Shown here in pieces: positions 1 through 7,091 of a stretch of 64,000 bases of DNA. The stretch is taken from NCBI RefSeq assembly GCF_900636745.1, contig NZ_LR134310.1, positions 2,286,501 through 2,350,500 of the forward strand, in the 5' to 3' direction. Both the position numbers and the translations under genes were made by a program. The DNA is from Actinobacillus equuli. GTDB lineage: Bacteria; Pseudomonadota; Gammaproteobacteria; Enterobacterales; Pasteurellaceae. Below the pieces are notes generated by a model. That model searched no databases, had not been told where the DNA came from, and worked only from the letters and a program-made list of their open reading frames with translations. Each line of letters opens with the position of its first letter. The stretch's first letter is position 1.

Positions 1-1293
1 TCGCACCGTATTCGGGAAATCTTGAAAAGCCGTCAAATTGGTGCGACGTGGTATTTTGCTCGTGAGGCATTTATTGATGCTTTAAAAACGGGACGAAATC
101 AAATTTTTTTATCGGCAAGTAAAAAGCAGGCTTTGCAGTTTCGCTCATATATTAAAGATTATGCGAAACAAACAGCCGGTGTTGAATTAAAGGGCGAAAC
201 GATAAAGTTGCCAAATGCCGCCGAACTAATTTTTTTAGGTACAAACTCGGCAACAGCACAGAGTTATCACGGCAATCTATATTTTGATGAATACTTTTGG
301 GTGCCAAAATTCGGCGAAATGCGAAAAGTAGCTTCGGCCATGGCATCACAAAAACAATATCGTCAAACCTATTTTTCGACTCCGACAACTATTTCAAGTG
401 AGGCGTACCAATTTTGGTCGGGTAAGTCATTTAATAAACGCAGAACAAAAGATGAGCGAATTGAAATTGATATTTCGCACGATAATTTGCGAGTGGGCAA
501 GTTATGCGATGACCGACACTGGAAACAAATCGTTAATATTTATGATGCTCAAGAGGGTGGTTGTAATTTATTCGATATTGAAGAATTAAAATTCGAAAAT
601 TCCCGCGAAGAGTTTGAACAATTATTTTTATGTCAATTTGCCGATGATAAAACGGGAGCGTTTAAATTCGCTGATTTGCAACTCTGCCAAGTTGATAGTT
701 TTGAGGAATGGTCTGATTATAAGCCTTTTTACCAGCGCCCATTTGGTAATCGTGAGGTTTGGCTTGGTTATGATCCCGCTTATACCGGTGACCGTGCCGC
801 TTTAGCCATTGTAGCACCTCCTCGTGTAGAGGGTGGTGATTATCGAGTATTGCATTATCAAACATTTCACGGAATGGATTATGAAGCACAAGCGAGACAA
901 ATCAAAGATTATTGCGATAGCTACAATGTAACTCGTATTGCGATTGACAAAACCGGACTGGGTTCGGGAGTCTATCAAGAAGTCAAGAAGTTTTACCCAA
1001 TGGCTATCGGTCTTGATTACAACGTAGATTTAAAAAATGAGATGGTACTTAAAACCCAAAATCTTATTCAAAAACGCCGTCTAAAATTTGACGGAACTGA
1101 AATTATTACAAGCTTTATGACAATCCGCCGGCAAGCAACACGGAGCGGTCGTCAGATGACATATGTTTCTGACCGTTCTGAAGAAGCAAGTCACGGCGAT
1201 ATTTCTTGGGCGATTATGAACTGTATTTTAAATGTCGAGTATGGCGAAAGTTCGGGCTTTGGGTCGTCATCTTCAGTATTTAGCTTTAGCTAG
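1..1293 (+). CDS. P2-like phage terminase, large (ATPase) subunit, 5' end outside window
   Basis: Homologue of phage P2 gpP, the motor that packages DNA into proheads and cuts cos ends. The frame is open from base 1 (S-H-R-I-R-E-I-L-K...), so about 430 C-terminal residues are present, against roughly 590 in P2 gpP. The TTG at 22 is an internal codon and not the start. Seen: a P-loop-like KSRQIGAT early on, FDEYFWV as a Walker B-type acidic motif, and GYDPAYTGD plus AIDKTGLGSG typical of the RNase H-like nuclease domain of large terminases. The portal gene follows 12 bases downstream on the same strand, which is the P2 order. No frameshift is visible. Family call is firm; whether the phage is active cannot be judged here. 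Confidence 0.9.
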   Translation, partial: SHRIREILKSRQIGATWYFAREAFIDALKTGRNQIFLSASKKQALQFRSYIKDYAKQTAGVELKGETIKLPNAAELIFLGTNSATAQSYHGNLYFDEYFWVPKFGEMRKVASAMASQKQYRQTYFSTPTTISSEAYQFWSGKSFNKRRTKDERIEIDISHDNLRVGKLCDDRHWKQIVNIYDAQEGGCNLFDIEELKFENSREEFEQLFLCQFADDKTGAFKFADLQLCQVDSFEEWSDYKPFYQRPFGNREVWLGYDPAYTGDRAALAIVAPPRVEGGDYRVLHYQTFHGMDYEAQARQIKDYCDSYNVTRIAIDKTGLGSGVYQEVKKFYPMAIGLDYNVDLKNEMVLKTQNLIQKRRLKFDGTEIITSFMTIRRQATRSGRQMTYVSDRSEEASHGDISWAIMNCILNVEYGESSGFGSSSSVFSFS

Positions 1294-1305
1294 GATAAAA
1301 AACTA

Positions 1306-2340
1306 ATGAAAACAAACAACACTCAACAAATTCACGGCACATCAACAAATCAAGAAGTTTCAGCTTTTTCGTTTGGTGACCCTGTACCTGTTTTAGACCG
1401 TGCGGAAATTTTAAATTATTTTGAATCTGTTTTGATGCATTCAAAATATTACGAACCACCGATTAACCCGAGCTATTTAGCTAAAGCCCTGAATGCTTCA
1501 ACACATCATCAAAGCGCAATCAAAGTTAAAGCTAATATTCTGTTATCGACTTGTGTAACAGATAGGATTTTACCTCGCTCACAATTAGAACGATTCATTA
1601 TGGACTTTTTAATTTTCGGGAACGGCTACCTTGAAGCGGTGAAGAATACGTTTGGTAAGATTGTGCAGCTTAAAGCTCCGCTTGGTAAATATATGCGTAG
1701 AGGCACCGAAGTCGGGCAGTATTATCAAGTCGTAAACGGATTTGATGAATTTGAGTTTGAACCATTTTCGATTTGCCATGTTGTGCAACCGGATGTAAAC
1801 CAAGAAATATACGGTCTACCTGATTACTTAGCTGCGTTACAATCTGCGTTTTTAAATGAAAGCGCAACATTATTTAGACGAAAATATTATTTAAATGGTG
1901 CTCATGCCGGTTCTATTATTTATATGACCGACCCAACTAACAGCAAAGATGACATTGACGAGATTAAGCGTCAATTAAAAGAGACAAAGGGTAAAGGGAA
2001 TTTTAAAAACCTCTTTGTCTATATACCAAATGGTAAAAAAGACGGTATGCAAATTCTGCCGCTTTCTGATATTGTCGCCAAAGATGAATTTGCAAATATC
2101 AAGAATGCTAGCCGTGACGACGTATTAGCATCTCATCGTGTGCCGCCTCAACTGATGGGGATTGTACCAACAAATACAGGCGGTTTTGGTGACGTCGAAA
2201 AAGCCGCTAAAGTATTTTTCATCAATGAGATAAAGCCTCTACAAGAGAAATTAAAAGAGATTAATGAGTGGGTAGGGCAAGATGTGATTAAATTTACTGG
2301 TTACGCTTTGCTTGAGCTTGATGACAGCAGTAAAAAATAA
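1306..2340 (+). CDS. P2-like phage portal protein (gpQ family, PBSX-type portal)
   Basis: Portal vertex protein: a ring at one prohead corner through which the terminase drives DNA. The product is 344 residues, the usual length for P2 gpQ, and looks complete. It contains the family-typical stretches FLIFGNGYLEAV, YGLPDYLAALQSAFLNESATLFRRKYY and a late VLASHRVPPQLMG segment. ATG at 1306 follows the terminase stop after 12 bases, so the pair is probably one transcript. In P2 these two genes are transcribed towards cos, and here a terminator and a cos-like sequence follow in that order. Signs of decay inside the gene: none seen. Confidence 0.92.
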   Translation: MKTNNTQQIHGTSTNQEVSAFSFGDPVPVLDRAEILNYFESVLMHSKYYEPPINPSYLAKALNASTHHQSAIKVKANILLSTCVTDRILPRSQLERFIMDFLIFGNGYLEAVKNTFGKIVQLKAPLGKYMRRGTEVGQYYQVVNGFDEFEFEPFSICHVVQPDVNQEIYGLPDYLAALQSAFLNESATLFRRKYYLNGAHAGSIIYMTDPTNSKDDIDEIKRQLKETKGKGNFKNLFVYIPNGKKDGMQILPLSDIVAKDEFANIKNASRDDVLASHRVPPQLMGIVPTNTGGFGDVEKAAKVFFINEIKPLQEKLKEINEWVGQDVIKFTGYALLELDDSSKK

Positions 2341-2358
2341 AATATAGATCTTTGTGAC

Positions 2359-2388
2359 AAAAAGCTCGCTAATATGCGGGCTTTTTTA
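2359..2388 (+). terminator. Intrinsic terminator after portal gene
   Basis: Arms AAAAAGCTCGC (2359-2369) and GCGGGCTTTTT (2376-2386) pair with one G-U, followed by a T run. It lies 19 bases after the portal stop and should end the terminase-portal transcript. P2 also has a terminator between Q and cos. Confidence 0.8.
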
Positions 2389-2525
2389 TTGCATAAAACA
2401 AGGGTTCGTTTCCTTTTATAAATAAATATTCCCCTAGTGTATTATACCAAATACACCAATTGCACAAAGCAAAAAACTTTATTTCGCCCTGATTTTTCAA
2501 TGATTTCCACCAGTAAAAAATCGCT

Positions 2526-2544
2526 GTCATATCCTCGCCTCGCC
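2526..2544 (-). other. Candidate P2-type cos site
   Basis: On the minus strand these 19 bases read GGCGAGGCGAGGATATGAC. From memory the P2 cos core is GGCGAGGCGGGGAAAGCAC, so 12 of the first 13 positions agree. Orientation relative to the portal gene also matches P2, where cos lies beyond the 3' end of Q. The similarity was found by eye. An alignment to cos sites of Pasteurellaceae P2-like phages would decide it. Confidence 0.5.
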
Positions 2545-2565
2545 CGCGCATTAAACGTGTCGATT

Positions 2566-2676
2566 TTTACGCAAGTGCAAAATCAGATCTACACCAAGCC
2601 ACACAACGCTTTAAACAGATCTTTTTTACTCTATTTTTTTACGCAAAATTACGCATAACAATGCAAAAATTACGCA
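2566..2676. repeat. Four copies of TTACGCA next to the cos-like site
   Basis: TTACGCA occurs near 2567, 2639, 2649 and 2670. The last copy lies inside an inverted repeat AACAATGC ... GCATTGTT. Spacing is uneven. Such clusters can be operators or protein-binding arrays beside phage cos or control regions; no function can be assigned. Confidence 0.4.
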
Positions 2677-2818
2677 TTGTTTTTGAAATTGTGGTATAAA
2701 CCCCGCTTGTTTTGAGAATGGAAGTAAAAATGGCAATATAAATTTGCTTTGAAATGCTGAAAACCCGCTTAAATAATAGTGTTTTCATCAATTTTCGAGA
2801 GTCGGTACACGCCTCCAT
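2639..2818 (-). CDS. Possible 59-residue protein in the phage-end region (doubtful)
   Basis: An open frame from ATG at 2818 to TAA at 2639 would encode 59 residues, beginning MEACTDSRKLMK and ending MRNFA. There is no ribosome binding site before the ATG; a GGAGG falls just inside the frame. Composition is rich in Lys, Thr, Ile and Phe, and an uptake-like AAGCGGG lies within it. I do not recognise a function. The rest of the 2341-2968 stretch holds the terminator, cos-like site and TTACGCA repeats, then AT-rich sequence without a credible gene. Confidence 0.2.
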   Translation of the reverse strand: MEACTDSRKLMKTLLFKRVFSISKQIYIAIFTSILKTSGVYTTISKTMRNFCIVMRNFA

Positions 2819-2968
2819 TTAAAAATTCAATATATCTTACTTAGTAATTTTTCTATAATAATCAATTAGTTACTTTTAGTCTATCTTTAAAGTTATCTCT
2901 TTATTTTTATGCTATTTTCTAAAAATAGTAGTAATTTGGGTAGTAACTAGAATAGCAACGTCTTATAT

Positions 2969-3274
2969 TTATTCTGCTTCATTAGCAACGAAGTTAGAAA
3001 GTATTTCATATAACTGCTTGGCGAGGCTATATTGCTCTGTAACGGCATTCCAAATTGCGTCCTGTGAGAGAACACTGTAATTTCCATGAGTCTCCAGGTG
3101 GATATTGTCTGCGTTATCGTAGAGATCTAGCCACAATGGGCTATGATAGAACTCATTGAGTTGCTGAATAAGCTGATAGGCTTCTTCCCATTGGCTAAGG
3201 CTTTTTTCTAATTCAGGCAAGAGTTTAAGTAATTGACCGTAATTATCTTGCATTTGTTGAATATGTTTTTGCAT
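2969..3274 (-). CDS. DUF4298 family protein
   Basis: A 101-residue acidic protein without signal peptide or membrane segment, probably cytosolic and helical. The pattern W-x2-A-x3-I-x2-L-x2-FY-x-S-x-LW-x2-D (residues about 31-52) is typical of DUF4298. Function of the family is unknown. ATG at 3274 has an AGAGG about 12 bases upstream. The gene sits between the phage end and ushA with its own spacing on both sides, so it may be accessory cargo or an ordinary small gene. Family assignment is from memory of the motif pattern. Confidence 0.7.
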   Translation of the reverse strand: MQKHIQQMQDNYGQLLKLLPELEKSLSQWEEAYQLIQQLNEFYHSPLWLDLYDNADNIHLETHGNYSVLSQDAIWNAVTEQYSLAKQLYEILSNFVANEAE

Positions 3275-3318
3275 AACTGAGTTAACCTCTTTTTATGTTA
3301 ATAATATTATGATAACAA

Positions 3319-3345
3319 AAAAGCTAAGCATATCGCTTAGCTTTT
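3319..3345 (-). terminator. Terminator after ushA
   Basis: AAAAGCTAAGC and GCTTAGCTTTT pair perfectly around ATATC, with T-rich sequence on both sides. It lies 11 bases past the ushA stop and could act in either direction. Confidence 0.85.
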
Positions 3346-3355
3346 TGTTTAGTGT

Positions 3356-4999
3356 TTACTTAAAGATAATATCTTCTTTAGGATCAAATTTACTTGCATC
3401 AATGACTTTGTTTTCTTCAAAGTATTTTTTCAACATTTCTGCATCAATAAAGCCGGTATTTACGTAGCTAGGGTGTTTTTTCATTACTGGGTAACCATCA
3501 CCACCAGCAGTTAGATAATCCGGAATAGATACTTTATATGTTTTATTCGGATCAAACGGTTTTCCTGCAATTTTAACATTTGAGATCGCTTTCGCCGTAC
3601 GATCTACAGTCATAGAAATGCCTGCAAATTGAGGATATGCGCCTGTATCAACTTCTTTTAATGCAACAGTCGTTAAGAAATCTAATAATTCTTGCCCCTT
3701 AAGATCAACGGTAGAAATCATATTACCGAAAGGTTGAACTGTTAATAAAGTTTTATAAGTCACTTTGCCTTCTTCAATCGAAGCACGCACACCACCAGAG
3801 TTCATAATACCGATATCTGCTTTCACACGTTCTTTTTGTGACTGTGCGATTAAACGCCCTAAGTTTGTTTGAACGAAGCGTACATGTTCACGTTTACCGT
3901 CTAATAAGCCTTTTACTTCGCCCACTTCAACACTTAATAACTTATCGCCTTCATCTTGATATTTTTTTAAGTGATCAAAGAGAGCTTGATCTACTTTAAT
4001 TTCTGGTTGGTAAAGTTGGTATTCCTTTTTACCGTCTTCTTTTTTGATAGTTTTTTTCAAGTTAATCGGAATAAGTTCATATTTAACCAGTGTTGTTTTA
4101 CCGTTCTTAAATTCGAAATCAGCACGGCCTACATATTTACCCCATTCTCCGGCTTGCATAATCCAAGTACCATTTTGGAAATCAGGTTGACAGCTTTCGC
4201 CCGGGGTATATTTCGCTCTAAATTGACCTTTTTCATCAAAGCATACGGTGTCATGAGTATGGCCTCCGATAATGATATCAAATGCACCTTTATCTAAAGT
4301 CCTTGCCATGGTGACATCGCCCGGTGCATTGCTACCATGTTTACCGTCTAAATACCATCCCATATGTGTAAGAGCGATACGCACATCTGGTTTTTCAGAG
4401 TTATTAATTTCAGCTAACGTTTCTTTAGCGGTTTTAATCGGATCTTTAAAGATAACATTTTCTGTCACCTCCGGATTGCCTAATTTACCAGTATCTTCTG
4501 TGGTTAACCCGACGACGGCAACTTTCAATCCTTGCTTATCTAACATGACATAAGGCTTAGTTAGTTCTTTTTGAGTACGTTTGTTGATTACGTTTGCAGA
4601 AATAAGTGGGAATGTGGCCCATTTCTCTTGCATACTTAATATCTGAAGTGGGAAATCAAATTCATGGTTACCTAATACCATCGCTTCATAACCAATTGCA
4701 TTTAAACCTTCATAATCAGGACGAGCATTTTGCATATCGGATTCAGGTACACCGGTATTAATATCACCGGCATTTAAGATAATTGTTGAGCCGCCTTTGG
4801 CTTCAACTTCTTTTTTAATATTATCAATTAAGGTTTTTTGGGCAGCGAGACCATATTCACCTTTATCATTTTGCCAAAAATGACCATGGATGTCGTTAGT
4901 GTGCAGAAGAGTAAAAGAATAGGTTTTATCTGTTTGATATGCCATTGCAGATGTGGCTGAAAGCAGGGCAACAGAGAGAAGTGTTTTATTAAATTTCAT
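3356..4999 (-). CDS. ushA: Periplasmic UDP-sugar hydrolase / 5'-nucleotidase UshA
   Basis: Secreted metallophosphoesterase that hydrolyses nucleotides and UDP-sugars in the periplasm, releasing nucleoside and phosphate. The 547-residue product is collinear with E. coli UshA (550). A signal peptide ends at about Ala20 (SAMA-Y). Metal and catalytic motifs: NDIHGH (Asp36, His38), GDINTG (Asp79), GNHEFD (Asn111, His112), THMGW and GGHTHD. The C-terminal substrate domain contains NSGGVRASIEEG and AGGDGYP. H. influenzae uses the related NadN to process external NAD, so this enzyme could take part in NAD salvage; that is inference. It is expressed alone: dgkA lies 81 bases upstream. Confidence 0.95.
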   Translation of the reverse strand: MKFNKTLLSVALLSATSAMAYQTDKTYSFTLLHTNDIHGHFWQNDKGEYGLAAQKTLIDNIKKEVEAKGGSTIILNAGDINTGVPESDMQNARPDYEGLNAIGYEAMVLGNHEFDFPLQILSMQEKWATFPLISANVINKRTQKELTKPYVMLDKQGLKVAVVGLTTEDTGKLGNPEVTENVIFKDPIKTAKETLAEINNSEKPDVRIALTHMGWYLDGKHGSNAPGDVTMARTLDKGAFDIIIGGHTHDTVCFDEKGQFRAKYTPGESCQPDFQNGTWIMQAGEWGKYVGRADFEFKNGKTTLVKYELIPINLKKTIKKEDGKKEYQLYQPEIKVDQALFDHLKKYQDEGDKLLSVEVGEVKGLLDGKREHVRFVQTNLGRLIAQSQKERVKADIGIMNSGGVRASIEEGKVTYKTLLTVQPFGNMISTVDLKGQELLDFLTTVALKEVDTGAYPQFAGISMTVDRTAKAISNVKIAGKPFDPNKTYKVSIPDYLTAGGDGYPVMKKHPSYVNTGFIDAEMLKKYFEENKVIDASKFDPKEDIIFK

Positions 5000-5080
5000 A
5001 AGAACCTCAAATTTAGATTGATATGCAAAAAAATAGGCACTAGATAAATAGGTTTCCTATAAATCTATTGCCCATATGAA

Positions 5081-5443
5081 TTAAAAAATAATGATAAGTA
5101 ACCATGTAATAGCTAATAACATCATAGCCATAAATACCGCTGCTGAGCCGATGTCTTTTGCTCGTCCTGATAATTCATGGAAATCAGAACCGATCCTATC
5201 TACGACAGCTTCAATTGCGCTATTTAATAATTCGGTAATTAGTACTAGAAATACAGTACTTAGCAGTAAAATTTTTTCAACGACATCGTTGCCAAGTAGT
5301 AATGCGAGAGGGATTAAAATCATTGCACACCAAATTTCTTGGCGAAAGGCGGGTTCATTAATGTAAGCTGCTTTAAGCCCTTTCATTGAATAACCGGCAG
5401 CACGAATAACACGTTGAAAGTCTGCTTTATTTTCAGGTTTCAT
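5081..5443 (-). CDS. dgkA: Diacylglycerol kinase
   Basis: Inner-membrane enzyme that phosphorylates diacylglycerol to phosphatidic acid, recycling the lipid left by periplasmic glucan or LPS-modifying reactions. With ATG at 5443 it has 120 residues, close to E. coli DgkA (122). An in-frame TTG at 5453-5455 would add four residues, but the GAGA before the ATG favours 5443. Three membrane helices follow an amphipathic N-terminus. The signature LLNSAIEAVVDRIGSDFHELSGRAKDIGSAAV with the catalytic Glu is intact, and the stretch EIWCAMILIPLALLLG is the first helix. Confidence 0.95.
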   Translation of the reverse strand: MKPENKADFQRVIRAAGYSMKGLKAAYINEPAFRQEIWCAMILIPLALLLGNDVVEKILLLSTVFLVLITELLNSAIEAVVDRIGSDFHELSGRAKDIGSAAVFMAMMLLAITWLLIIIF

Positions 5444-5625
5444 TTTATTTCTCAAATAGTTTTATTAACAAAAATGCGTGACATTCTACCTGAAAGGAAT
5501 CGGTTGCGGAATGTATTTTTCTCAGTTTAAGCCTATTTATAATGGTTTTATATTAAGAAATAATAAATTTTAATCGTGAATATATAAAAATCTAATAAAA
5601 ATGCATAAGTAACTATTCCCAAAAA

Positions 5626-5695
5626 GTCTATTTTCCGTTAATCTCGAACCTTCATATTTACCAGGTGGATAGACGGCTACCGTTTATTCTTTTTT
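5626..5695 (+). promoter_or_regulatory. Structured leader of sstT with competing stems (candidate)
   Basis: GTCTAT (5626-5631) can pair with ATAGAC (5669-5674). That choice competes with a short hairpin GGTGG/CTACC (5664-5668 / 5677-5681), which is followed after eight bases by six Ts (5690-5695). Nothing else is evident in the 261 bases between dgkA and sstT except AT-rich sequence with a TATAAT at 5538. The sstT start lacks a clear Shine-Dalgarno. Confidence 0.3.
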
Positions 5696-5716
5696 AGTCT
5701 TTAATAGCAAAATATT

Positions 5717-6928
5717 ATGAGCAACTCATCTTTATCTTCAAAAATTTTCGGGGGCAACTTAGTCTTACGTATCGCCATCGGTTTAGTGCTAGGTTTATGT
5801 TTAGCATCTGTTAATCCTGAGTGGGCAAAAAGCGTTGGCGTATTAGGTCAATTTTTTGTGAAATCACTTCGTGCAATTGCACCGATTCTTGTATTTGTAT
5901 TAGTACTTTCTGCAATTGCAAATAAAGAAGTAGGTTCAGACAGTAAATTAAAACCAATTTTAGTAATGTATATTTTAGGTACATTTGTTGCTGCGTTAAC
6001 AGCGGTGGTATTCAGTTTCCTTTTCCCAACAACATTAGAACTTGTTTCAAATCCGGATAATTTAAATCCGCCGCAAGGTATCGGGGAAATTATTAAAACA
6101 GTCGTATTCAATTTAGTTGATAACCCGTTACAAGCATTAGCAAATGCTAACTTTATCGGTATTTTAGCTTGGGCAATCGGTTTAGGTATTGCGTTACGTC
6201 ATGCTGCGCCAAGTACTAAAACATTTTTAAACGATTTTGCAGAAGCAGTATCTTATGTTGTTAAAATTGTGATTGCTTTTGCGCCTATCGGTGTTTTTGG
6301 TTTAGTTGCTGAAACAATTGCAACGAATGGTATTGATGCTTTTGCCGGTTATGCTCGCTTATTGGGTGTATTACTTGGTTCAATGGCATTTGTAGCATTT
6401 GTGCTAAACCCATTAATCGTATATTGGAAAATCCGTCGTAATCCTTATCCATTAACATTAACTTGCTTACGTGAAAGTGGCGTAACCGCGTTCTTTACTC
6501 GTAGCTCGGCTGCAAATATTCCAGTGAATATGAACCTTGCTAAACGTTTAGGTGTACGAGATGAAATCGCTTCTGTTGCAATTCCGCTTGGTGCGAATAT
6601 CAACATGGCGGGGGCGGCAATTACCGTAACCGTATTAACATTAGCGGCGGCTTATACTCAAGGTATTCACCCTGATTTTGCAACAGCGTTATTATTAAGT
6701 ATTGTTGCTTCGATTTGTGCGTGTGGCGCTTCTGGTGTCGCAGGTGGTTCGTTATTACTTATTCCGTTAGCATGTAGTTTATTTAATATTCCAAATGATA
6801 TTGCGGCACAAGTAATCGGTGTTGGCTTTATCATTGGTGTGATTCAAGATTCTGCGGAAACCGCATTAAATTCATCAACAGACGTATTATTTACTGCATC
6901 AGTCAGCATGGCAGAAGATAATAAATAA
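5717..6928 (+). CDS. sstT: Sodium:serine/threonine symporter SstT
   Basis: Inner-membrane dicarboxylate/amino acid:cation symporter family carrier importing serine and threonine with sodium. It has 403 residues, slightly shorter than E. coli SstT (414). Hydrophobic segments run throughout. Family-specific stretches include [14 protein letters not shown] (the serine-rich reentrant loop), [15 protein letters not shown] and [17 protein letters not shown] near the C-terminus. The ATG at 5717 agrees with the homologue's N-terminus although no ribosome binding site stands out before it. Divergent from dgkA; a structured 5' leader may control it. Confidence 0.93.
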   Translation: MSNSSLSSKIFGGNLVLRIAIGLVLGLCLASVNPEWAKSVGVLGQFFVKSLRAIAPILVFVLVLSAIANKEVGSDSKLKPILVMYILGTFVAALTAVVFSFLFPTTLELVSNPDNLNPPQGIGEIIKTVVFNLVDNPLQALANANFIGILAWAIGLGIALRHAAPSTKTFLNDFAEAVSYVVKIVIAFAPIGVFGLVAETIATNGIDAFAGYARLLGVLLGSMAFVAFVLNPLIVYWKIRRNPYPLTLTCLRESGVTAFFTRSSAANIPVNMNLAKRLGVRDEIASVAIPLGANINMAGAAITVTVLTLAAAYTQGIHPDFATALLLSIVASICACGASGVAGGSLLLIPLACSLFNIPNDIAAQVIGVGFIIGVIQDSAETALNSSTDVLFTASVSMAEDNK

Positions 6929-6987
6929 GTTGTACAAATATTCTACTAAATTTACCAATGTAATTTATTGGAATCATGGATATTAAC

Positions 6988-7009
6988 TTTTGCGATCCGG
7001 ATCGCAAAT
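6988..7009 (+). promoter_or_regulatory. CRP-S (competence regulatory) site upstream of comEC
   Basis: A perfect 20-bp palindrome, TTTGCGATCCGGATCGCAAA (6989-7008), lies 63 bases before the comEC start. The half-site TGCGATC, in place of the usual CRP half-site TGTGA, is the hallmark of CRP-S sites. In Pasteurellaceae these need both CRP-cAMP and Sxy (TfoX) and drive the competence regulon, which includes rec2/comEC. Confidence 0.9.
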
Positions 7010-7025
7010 TTTAGTTTCACTTTTC

Positions 7026-7091
7026 ACAAGCGGTCGAAAATTTAGCATACTTTGCAAAAAGGTAATTTGCTATGAATTTCGACCGCTTTGT
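7026..7091. repeat. Inverted uptake-sequence pair spanning the comEC start
   Basis: ACAAGCGGTCGAAA (7026-7039) and TTTCGACCGCTTTGT (7077-7091) are opposed uptake sequences. Their arms can form a stem whose loop contains the AAGG ribosome binding site (about 7059) and the ATG at 7072; the 3' arm is codons 2-7 of comEC. Confidence 0.75.

Noticed and set aside
22..24. TTG at 22 as the start of the terminase gene
   Set aside because: The frame is open to base 1, and upstream residues match the terminase, so the gene begins outside the window.
2437..2658. 73-residue frame across the cos-like region
   Set aside because: Low-complexity translation, no ribosome binding site, and it runs through the cos-like site and the TTACGCA repeats.
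2795..2820. GAGAGTCGGTACACGCCTCC as the 3' end of a tRNA or tmRNA at an attachment site
   Set aside because: No acceptor partner, T-arm or CCA could be found around it.
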